30,071 bases of DNA from JAZNQL01 sp045531205 (GTDB taxonomy: Bacteria > Bacillota > Clostridia > UMGS1883 > UMGS1540). Made by a program: the position numbers and the translations under genes. Location: NCBI GenBank assembly GCA_045531205.1, contig JAZSDN010000019.1:1-30071 (forward strand). Direction: 5' to 3'. The notes under the pieces were generated by a model. The model saw nothing but the letters and a program-made list of their open reading frames with translations, did not search any database and had not been told where the DNA came from. The first letter of the stretch is position 1. Each line of letters starts with the position of its first letter. Positions 23,756-30,071 of this stretch are shown here, in pieces.

Positions 23756-24787
23756 ATGACAAAGCAGGTTTGTGCAGGCAAAGTTAAAATAGGCGGAGGA
23801 GCACCCGTAAGCGTACAGTCTATGCTTACGGCTAAAACCACCGATGTAGAGGGTGCTCTTTTGCAGATAAACGAGCTTTATAAAGCAGGGGCAGATATAG
23901 TACGTCTTGCCGTGCCTGATATTGAATCTGCAAAAGCATTTGCACTTATAAAAAAGCAGTCACCATTGCCGCTTGTAGCAGACATTCATTTTGATTATAA
24001 GCTTGCCCTTATGGCAATAGAAGGCGGAGCCGATAAAATAAGAATAAACCCCGGTAATATCGGCGCAAGAGAAAGAGTGCAGGCAGTAGCCGCTGCCGCA
24101 AAAGAAGCAGGCATCCCCATAAGAATAGGGGTAAATATGGGCTCTATAGAAAAAGAGGTTTCCGAAAAATACGGACATACTGCCCGTGCTATGGTAGAGA
24201 GTGCAAAAAACCACGCAAGAATTTTAGAAAACGAAGGCTTTACCGATATAGTAATAAGCCTTAAAGCGTCGGATGTTCCTACTACAGTAGAGGCTTACAA
24301 AATAATGGCAGAGGAGTGTGACTATCCTTTGCACCTTGGCGTTACCGAGGCAGGCACAGCTTACAGCGGAATAATAAAATCAGCAGCAGGCATAGGCTCG
24401 CTTTTACTTGACGGAATAGGAGATACCATAAGAGTTTCCTTAACAGCTCCCGTTTGCGAGGAAGTGCGTGCAGGCAGAGCATTACTTGCGGCAGTAGGTA
24501 AAAGAGAGGCACCCACTTTAGTTTCCTGTCCAACCTGTGCAAGATGCAAAATAAACCTTTTTCCGCTTGCAAACGCAGTTGAGGAATACATATCAAAGCT
24601 TGATAAACCCATAAAGGTAGCAGTTATGGGATGCATAGTAAACGGCCCCGGGGAAGCAAAGGATGCAGAAGTTGGCATAGCAGGCGGCGACGGCAAAGCC
24701 GTACTGTTCCGAAAAGGCGAAATTATAAAAACAGTTGCCGAAGATAAAATCTTAGAAGAACTTTTTTCTGAAATTGATAAGTTGTAG
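23756..24787 (+). CDS. ispG: 4-hydroxy-3-methylbut-2-enyl diphosphate synthase
   Basis: A [4Fe-4S] enzyme of the MEP isoprenoid pathway that converts the cyclodiphosphate to HMBPP. At 343 residues it is close to normal length for the bacterial form. The N-terminal TIM-barrel begins KVKIGGGAPVSVQSM. The cluster ligands are Cys258 and Cys261 (SCPTCARC), Cys293 and Glu300 (MGCIVNGPGEA). The ATG follows the protease stop codon directly, with AAAGGA 9 nt upstream. In many Clostridia ispG lies between rseP and polC; here polC does follow, but an S41 protease gene precedes it and dxr and rseP are not in view. Confidence 0.96.
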   Translation: MTKQVCAGKVKIGGGAPVSVQSMLTAKTTDVEGALLQINELYKAGADIVRLAVPDIESAKAFALIKKQSPLPLVADIHFDYKLALMAIEGGADKIRINPGNIGARERVQAVAAAAKEAGIPIRIGVNMGSIEKEVSEKYGHTARAMVESAKNHARILENEGFTDIVISLKASDVPTTVEAYKIMAEECDYPLHLGVTEAGTAYSGIIKSAAGIGSLLLDGIGDTIRVSLTAPVCEEVRAGRALLAAVGKREAPTLVSCPTCARCKINLFPLANAVEEYISKLDKPIKVAVMGCIVNGPGEAKDAEVGIAGGDGKAVLFRKGEIIKTVAEDKILEELFSEIDKL

Positions 24788-24796
24788 GAGACAAAA

Positions 24797-27700
24797 ATGC
24801 AAAAACCCATTAAAGAAGTATTTAAAGACACCAAAATCCCCTCGGAATTAGAGGGGATTTTGGTATGCGCTCTTAAGATAGATAACGAAAAAAGAAGCAT
24901 GAAATCAATTTTTCTTATGCCTTCTTTAATTCCCTTTAAAATTTTTGAACAGTTTTATAACGAAATAAAAAGCTACTACAGCTTAAACGAGCTTGTAATA
25001 CAAACAAATTTTGAACAAAATCTTACAAACGAATTTCTTTCTGAATATAAGCTTTATGTAATGTCACGCCTCTTGGCAAAAACTCCCATGGCGGGATATA
25101 TTTTAAGAGACAGCGACTGGCAAACCGACGGAGAAAATATAACTGTAACCGTTCGCCACGAAGGGTTAAACCTTTGCGACAACATAAAAATGATGGCAGA
25201 AAAAATAGTAAGCGGAGATTTGGGCAAATCAGTTACATTCACTTTTGTAGAAGATTTTATGGAGGTAAAATTTGATGTACCTCTTTCCAAACCCCCTGTA
25301 AAAAAACCTGCCGAAGTAAAAGCAGAATCAAAAGAAATTGCCCCCGGCACTCCCATAATAGGCAAAGCCATAAACGGAGAAGTTATTCCTTTAGACACAC
25401 TTTCCGACGAAAGCGGAAGATGCGTAATAGAAGGAACAGTTTTCTATACCGATAAAAGAGAAATGAAAAACGGAAAAATTTTGTTTTTGTTTGATATTAC
25501 CGACCGTACAAATTCCATAACCTGTAAAGTCTTTTTAACAGCCGACACCTTTAATGAAAAAGTTAAGGGAAATATTTCGGAAGGCAACAGAGTAAAGGTT
25601 TTTGGAGATGTTTCGTATGACAGCTTCCAACGTGAGATTACAGTAATGGTAAGGTCGGTTGAAATGCTGCCTCCTCTTTTGAAAAAGCAGGATAACGCAG
25701 AAAGAAAACGTGTAGAGCTTCACGCTCACACAAAAATGTCGGCAATGGATGGCGTTGCCGAAACCAAAAATCTTGTAGGACGCGCCGCACAGTATGGTCA
25801 TCCTGCAATAGCAATTACAGACCATGGTTGTGTTCACGCATTCCCCGATGCACACCGTGCAAAAAAAGGCAAGGACATAAAAATTATATACGGAACTGAA
25901 GCTTATTTTGTAAACGACTGCGACAGTCTTATTTATAAAGGGGCTTCACACCCCATTTTAGGCGAAACCGTAATTTTTGATATAGAAACCACAGGTCTTT
26001 CAAATGCAAGTGAAAGAATAACCGAAATAGGTGCAGTAAAAATCTGTAATGGCGAAGAGGTTGCAAGATTTGAAACCTTTGTAGACCCCGAGCGTCATAT
26101 CCCCGAAAAAATAACAGAGCTTACAGGCATTACAGACGATATGGTAAAAGGCGCTCCAAAAAGTACAGAAGCCGTAAAAGCATTTTTGGAATTTTGCGGT
26201 ACAGCACCCATTATAGCCCACAATGCAGAATTTGATGTTGGCTTTATAAGGGCAGAATGCCAAAGAAGCAACATTCCCTTTGAGCCTGCGTATCTTGATA
26301 CGCTGGCGCTTTGTCGTACCCTTTTTCCCGAAAAGAAAAAGCACAAGCTTGATATTATGGCAGAAATGCTTGGCATTCCAAACCCCGCACACCACCGTGC
26401 AGTAAACGATGCAGAGGTTTTATGCGGAATATGGGTAAAGTGCGTTGAAATTATGCAGAAAAACGGCATAGAGGATTTTTGCGAAATAGATTCTAAAATA
26501 TCGGGCGAAAACCGATATAAAGAACTGCCCTCCTACCACGCGGTAATACTTGTAAAAAATCTTACAGGTCTTAGAAATCTGTACGATATGATATCCGATT
26601 CAAACTTAAAATATTTCTATAAAACGCCCCGCATATTAAAGAGTGAGTATTTAAAAAAGAGAGAAGGTCTTTTAATAAGCTCTGCTTGCGAGGCGGGTGA
26701 GCTTATGCGTGCAATCATCCGTGGGGCAGACGAAAAAACCATAGAAAAAATATGTAAATTTTATGATTATTATGAAATACAGCCTCTTGGCAATAACGAG
26801 TTTATGCTTGAAAACGGAACTGCACAAACCAGAGAAGATCTTGAAGGGTTTAACCGCCGTGTAATAGAGCTTGGCGAAAAATATCAAAAACCCGTAGTCG
26901 CAACCTGTGATGCGCATTTTATAGACCCCGAGGATGAAGTGTACCGCCGTATTATAATGGCAAGCAAGGGCTTCCGTGATGCCGACAATCAGGCACCTTT
27001 ATATTTCAGAACAACAGAAGAAATGCTCAGCGAGTTTGCATATCTTGGAGAAAAAACGGCAGAAAAGGTAGTAATCGACAATACAAACCTCATAGCCGAT
27101 ATGATAGAAGAAATCCGCCCCGTGCCCGAAGGGAAATTCCCGCCCGAAATTGAAGGCTCGGCAGAGGATATAGAAAGAATGAGCCGTGAAAAGGCGTACG
27201 CTCTTTACGGAAATCCCCTGCCTGCCCTTGTTGAGGAAAGATTAAAAAAAGAGCTTGACAGTATTATACGAAACGGTTTTGCCGTAATGTATATGATAGC
27301 CCATAAGCTTGTAAAAAAATCAAACGATGACGGGTATCAGGTAGGCTCGCGAGGAAGCGTAGGTTCATCACTTATAGCTTTTTTGTCGGATATTACCGAG
27401 GTAAATGCTCTGCCTGCCCATTATCTTTGCAAAAACTGTAAGCACAGCGAGTTTTTTACCGAAAACCTGGGTTCAGGTCAGGATTTAGAAGATAAAAACT
27501 GTCCCGAATGCGGAACACTTATGTATAAAGACGGACACAATATCCCGTTTGAAACCTTCCTTGGCTTTAACGGCGAAAAAGACCCTGATATTGACTTAAA
27601 CTTCTCGGGAGAATATCAGGCAAATGCACATAAATATACAGAAGAGCTTTTTGGTCACGGACAGGTTTTCCGTGCGGGAACAATAAGCGGTGTTGCCGAT

Positions 27701-29005
27701 AAAATAGCCGAAGGCTTTGTGCGTAAGTATTTTGAGGAGCGAGGTCTCCCGGTACGTGCCGCCGAGGTCAGAAGAATAGCGGTAGGCTGCGTTGGGGTAC
27801 GAAGAACCACAGGTCAGCATCCCGGCGGTATTATAGTTGTACCGCGAGGACATAAAATAGAAGAATTTACCCCCGTTCAACACCCTGCCGACAAAAGCGG
27901 TATAGATATAATAACAACCCACTTTGACTATCATTCAATAGACGAAAACCTTTTAAAGCTTGATATATTAGGTCACGATAATCCTACAGTTTTAAAAATG
28001 CTTGCCGATTTAACGGGCGTTGCAACACGTGATGTTCCCATAGCACCGCCCGAGGTTATGAGTCTTTTTAAAAATACTGAAGCTTTGGGCGTTTCGGCAG
28101 AAGATATACATAGTAAGGTGGGCACTTATGCCCTGCCTGAATTTGGCACAAAATTTGTACGAGATATGCTGCTTGACTCAAAACCCCAGAATATGTCAGA
28201 CTTAATAAGAGTCAGCGGACTTTCGCACGGTACAAATGTTTGGCTCGGGAACGCACAAGATTTAATACGCGAGGGAAAATGTACAATTTCAACCTGTATC
28301 TGTACCCGTGACGATATTATGCTATACCTTATTGATAAGGGAGTAGAACCTCTTTTGTCATTTACAATAATGGAATCTGTCCGTAAGGGCAAGGGCTTAA
28401 AGCCCGAATGGGAAGTGGCTATGAGAGAATCCTCTGTTCCCGAATGGTACATAGAATCGTGCAAAAAAATCAGTTATATGTTCCCAAAAGCACACGCAGC
28501 AGCCTATGTTACCGAAATGCTTCGTATAGCGTGGTACAAGGTTCATTATCCTATTGAATTTTATATGTCCTATTTCAGCGTAAGAGCCGACGAGTTTGAC
28601 TATGAAATGATGGCAAAAGGAAGAACTTTGGTTGAACGCAAAATGAAAGAAATAGATTCACAAGGCTCGCAGGCATCCCAGAAGGACAAAAACGTTCATT
28701 CAATACTTGAAGTATGTAACGAAATGTATTGCAGGGGAATAGAGTTCTGTCCTATCGACATTTACGAGTCCGACGCTACAAGATTTTTAAAGAAGGACGG
28801 AAAAATTCTGCCCCCCTTAAACAGCGTTCCGGGGCTTGGCACAAACGCTGCATACAGCATAGTAAAGGCAAGAGAAGACGGAGAATTTATTTCAAAAGAC
28901 GAGCTTTACAGCCGTACAGGTGCCACCAAAACCGTAATAGAAGTTCTTGAACGTAACGGTTGTTTGGAAGGTATGCCCGATACAAGTCAGGTAACATTTT
29001 TTTAA
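24797..29005 (+). CDS. polC: DNA polymerase III alpha subunit, PolC type
   Basis: Replicative polymerase of Gram-positive bacteria, 1402 residues. The order is an N-terminal region (1-165), OB domain (about 205-290), and PHP domain with His309 and His311 (HAHTKMSAMDG). An inserted DEDDh 3'-5' exonuclease has Asp395 and Glu397 in FDIETTGLS. The polymerase domain includes a zinc-binding segment (CKNC and CPEC) and the catalytic DPDIDLNFSG, followed by helix-hairpin-helix and C-terminal parts (VPGLGTNAAYSIV). TAGGAG lies upstream of the ATG, 9 nt after ispG. A perfect 14-bp inverted repeat lies in codons 12-23. It is the last gene of the cluster; no clear terminator follows, and the next gene has its own promoter. 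Confidence 0.97.
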   Translation: MQKPIKEVFKDTKIPSELEGILVCALKIDNEKRSMKSIFLMPSLIPFKIFEQFYNEIKSYYSLNELVIQTNFEQNLTNEFLSEYKLYVMSRLLAKTPMAGYILRDSDWQTDGENITVTVRHEGLNLCDNIKMMAEKIVSGDLGKSVTFTFVEDFMEVKFDVPLSKPPVKKPAEVKAESKEIAPGTPIIGKAINGEVIPLDTLSDESGRCVIEGTVFYTDKREMKNGKILFLFDITDRTNSITCKVFLTADTFNEKVKGNISEGNRVKVFGDVSYDSFQREITVMVRSVEMLPPLLKKQDNAERKRVELHAHTKMSAMDGVAETKNLVGRAAQYGHPAIAITDHGCVHAFPDAHRAKKGKDIKIIYGTEAYFVNDCDSLIYKGASHPILGETVIFDIETTGLSNASERITEIGAVKICNGEEVARFETFVDPERHIPEKITELTGITDDMVKGAPKSTEAVKAFLEFCGTAPIIAHNAEFDVGFIRAECQRSNIPFEPAYLDTLALCRTLFPEKKKHKLDIMAEMLGIPNPAHHRAVNDAEVLCGIWVKCVEIMQKNGIEDFCEIDSKISGENRYKELPSYHAVILVKNLTGLRNLYDMISDSNLKYFYKTPRILKSEYLKKREGLLISSACEAGELMRAIIRGADEKTIEKICKFYDYYEIQPLGNNEFMLENGTAQTREDLEGFNRRVIELGEKYQKPVVATCDAHFIDPEDEVYRRIIMASKGFRDADNQAPLYFRTTEEMLSEFAYLGEKTAEKVVIDNTNLIADMIEEIRPVPEGKFPPEIEGSAEDIERMSREKAYALYGNPLPALVEERLKKELDSIIRNGFAVMYMIAHKLVKKSNDDGYQVGSRGSVGSSLIAFLSDITEVNALPAHYLCKNCKHSEFFTENLGSGQDLEDKNCPECGTLMYKDGHNIPFETFLGFNGEKDPDIDLNFSGEYQANAHKYTEELFGHGQVFRAGTISGVADKIAEGFVRKYFEERGLPVRAAEVRRIAVGCVGVRRTTGQHPGGIIVVPRGHKIEEFTPVQHPADKSGIDIITTHFDYHSIDENLLKLDILGHDNPTVLKMLADLTGVATRDVPIAPPEVMSLFKNTEALGVSAEDIHSKVGTYALPEFGTKFVRDMLLDSKPQNMSDLIRVSGLSHGTNVWLGNAQDLIREGKCTISTCICTRDDIMLYLIDKGVEPLLSFTIMESVRKGKGLKPEWEVAMRESSVPEWYIESCKKISYMFPKAHAAAYVTEMLRIAWYKVHYPIEFYMSYFSVRADEFDYEMMAKGRTLVERKMKEIDSQGSQASQKDKNVHSILEVCNEMYCRGIEFCPIDIYESDATRFLKKDGKILPPLNSVPGLGTNAAYSIVKAREDGEFISKDELYSRTGATKTVIEVLERNGCLEGMPDTSQVTFF
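24830..24864 (+). repeat. Perfect 14-bp inverted repeat inside the start of polC
   Basis: ACCAAAATCCCCTC (24830-24843) and GAGGGGATTTTGGT (24851-24864) are exact reverse complements around the 7-nt loop GGAATTA. The hairpin begins 33 nt into the polC coding sequence and lies wholly within codons, so it would form in the message just behind the initiation site. Confidence 0.9.
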
Positions 29006-29006
29006 C

Positions 29007-29035
29007 TTGACAATTAAAAGTACTATATGTATAAT
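29007..29035 (+). promoter_or_regulatory. Consensus promoter of the DivIVA-domain gene
   Basis: TTGACA at 29007-29012, 17-nt spacer, TATAAT at 29030-29035, exact consensus. It starts one base after the polC stop codon, leaving a leader of only about 12 nt. Confidence 0.85.
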
Positions 29036-29053
29036 GAAAAATAGGTGATAAGA

Positions 29054-29476
29054 ATGGATAAAAACAAATTAAGAAAAAGTATGTTCGGTTACAACAAAAA
29101 GGATGTTATGGAGTATATTGATACAGTAGTAACAGACTATGAAACCGAAATAGAAAACTTAAAAAAAGAAAATACCCGCATAACAAAAGAAAATAAGGCT
29201 CTTTTAACCGAAAACAACGAGCTTTTCCGTAAGAACGAAGAGTTTATGGCAGAAAAAGAGCTTATTTCGGATGCCTTTATTTCGGCTAAAGAGCGTGCAG
29301 GCAAAATAATAGAAGAAGCCGAAGCAGAAGCTGAAAAGAAAATTCTTATGGCAGAAGAGGCTTTGGCAGTATTAAAAGAAGAAGAGGAAGCTTTAAAGGA
29401 ACAGATACAAACCTTAAAGCTTAAAGCTGTTGCCGCTATAAGAAAGTACGAAACAGAGCTTTCGGATTTAGCTTAA
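29054..29476 (+). CDS. DivIVA-domain coiled-coil protein
   Basis: A 140-residue cytoplasmic protein. The first 30 residues carry the DivIVA-type motif (MFGYNKKDVMEYIDTV), followed by an almost continuous, strongly charged coiled coil rich in Glu and Lys (about 30-135). DivIVA-related proteins recognise curved membrane at poles or septa and organise division or wall synthesis; GpsB is a short relative. The length and lack of a second domain fit either a short DivIVA or a GpsB-like adaptor. AGGTGA lies 5 nt before the ATG at 29054; the in-frame GTG at 29045 is inside that site. It has its own promoter. Confidence 0.85.
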   Translation: MDKNKLRKSMFGYNKKDVMEYIDTVVTDYETEIENLKKENTRITKENKALLTENNELFRKNEEFMAEKELISDAFISAKERAGKIIEEAEAEAEKKILMAEEALAVLKEEEEALKEQIQTLKLKAVAAIRKYETELSDLA

Positions 29477-29500
29477 AATAAAAAATTTTCTAAAAATATA

Positions 29501-29529
29501 TTGACAATACTAAAACGCTTTAGTATAAT
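29501..29529 (+). promoter_or_regulatory. Consensus promoter of the SLH-domain gene
   Basis: TTGACA at 29501-29506, 17-nt spacer, TATAAT at 29524-29529, exact consensus. It begins 24 nt after the stop of the DivIVA-domain gene. Confidence 0.85.
29507..29526. promoter_or_regulatory. Palindrome within the SLH promoter, candidate operator
   Basis: ATACTAAA (29507-29514) and TTTAGTAT (29519-29526) form an exact 8-bp inverted repeat around ACGC. It fills the spacer between the -35 and -10 boxes, a place where a repressor would block polymerase. An ATACTAAA copy recurs in the leader near 29537. Confidence 0.5.
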
Positions 29530-29558
29530 AATAACATACTAAAAAAGGAGACGAAATT

Positions 29559-30071
29559 ATGAAGAAAACATTAGGACTCATTCTTGCAGTAGCAATGCTT
29601 TGCACAATGATTATGCCAATGGGTATATCAGCAACAGTGTTCACAGATACTGCCCAAACAAAGTATGAAAAAGCAGTAGACGTATTATCAAGCATTGGTA
29701 TAGTTGAAGGCAGAAGCGAAGAAGCTTTTGAACCCGACGCAACACTTACCCGTGCTGAAGCTGCAACAATTATCCTCCGCCTTCAGGGTATGGAAGGTAA
29801 AGTTGCAGGTAAAGACATATTTACCGACGTTACAAGCGAGCATTGGGCTTATGCAAACGTTGCAGCAGCTTACGGACTTCAGATAGTAAACGGTATGGGT
29901 GACGGCACATTTGCTCCCGACGCAGTAGTAACAAGCGCACAGGCAGCAAAAATGCTTATTTGTGCACTCGGCTATGCAGTACAGGCAGATGCACAGGGCG
30001 GATTCCCCGCAGGCTATGTAGCAAAAGCAGGTCAGCTTGGTATTTACGATAACGTAGAAGCAAAAGCTGAC
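29559..30071 (+). CDS. SLH-domain surface protein, N-terminal part (cut by window edge)
   Basis: An open frame of 171 codons from an ATG with AGGAG 8 nt upstream, running off the right edge without a stop. Residues 1-25 are a signal peptide (charged MKK, hydrophobic core, GISA before the likely cut). Two S-layer homology repeats follow, roughly 28-85 (FTDT, LSSIGIVEGRSEEAFEPDA, LTRAEAATIILRL) and 87-145 (FTDVTSEHWAYANVAAAYG, GTFAPDAVVT). SLH domains hold proteins to secondary wall polymers, so this is an exported cell-surface or S-layer protein. What its C-terminal part does is not visible. A strong promoter with a palindrome precedes it. Confidence 0.9.
   Translation, partial: MKKTLGLILAVAMLCTMIMPMGISATVFTDTAQTKYEKAVDVLSSIGIVEGRSEEAFEPDATLTRAEAATIILRLQGMEGKVAGKDIFTDVTSEHWAYANVAAAYGLQIVNGMGDGTFAPDAVVTSAQAAKMLICALGYAVQADAQGGFPAGYVAKAGQLGIYDNVEAKAD

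Noticed and set aside
29704..29886. A 60-codon frame near the right edge.
   Set aside because: It is out of frame inside the SLH-domain gene, whose frame is open from 29559 to the window end and shows clear repeats.

Overview
The window looks like a chromosomal segment of an anaerobic, low-to-moderate GC Gram-positive bacterium of the class Clostridia. Supporting signs are a PolC-type replicative polymerase, a WalR/WalK-like two-component pair, a DivIVA-domain protein, an SLH-domain surface protein, a 2[4Fe-4S] ferredoxin, a pyrophosphate-type phosphofructokinase, strong AGGAGG ribosome binding sites and several TTGACA-17-TATAAT promoters. The species cannot be named from the sequence alone.

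Left part (1-9186, minus strand). The extreme left edge is the end of an IS3-like insertion sequence: the first 31 codons of a transposase OrfA and a terminal inverted repeat. It abuts a two-gene unit of an MgtC-family membrane protein and an unusual E2-like acyltransferase whose active-site His is replaced by Glu. Next comes a catabolic operon read DeoR regulator > medium-chain (sorbitol/sorbose-phosphate-reductase-like) dehydrogenase > E2 > E3 > fused E1 alpha/beta. It is driven by a consensus promoter and closed by a strong terminator. It encodes a complete 2-oxoacid (or acetoin-type) dehydrogenase complex of unknown substrate.

Middle (9283-13717). A tRNA-Leu(GAG) with its own promoter and terminator is followed by a roughly 175-bp array of five small hairpins linked by ATGAAG/CTTCAT spacers. 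A small four-helix-bundle protein of the 23S rRNA intervening-sequence (IVP/S23) family follows directly, though no rRNA gene is present. This is the most unusual part of the window. Then come an EF-G-like GTPase with a candidate attenuator in its leader, and proA, both on the minus strand.

Right part (13732-30071, plus strand). A walR/walK-like pair is transcribed divergently from proA. A ferredoxin gene follows with its own promoter and terminator. A tightly packed run of nine genes comes next: trmN6-like, rsmI, PPi-PFK, murI, DUF1934, argS, S41 protease, ispG and polC. Their gaps are 0-50 nt or short overlaps, so they are probably co-transcribed. They combine tRNA/rRNA modification, translation, cell wall, isoprenoid and replication functions. 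A DivIVA-domain gene and an SLH-domain gene, cut by the window edge, each have their own consensus promoter.

Most of the window is ordinary core genome. The accessory or puzzling parts are the IS edge, the E2-like paralogue, the 2-oxoacid dehydrogenase operon and the hairpin array with its four-helix-bundle gene.
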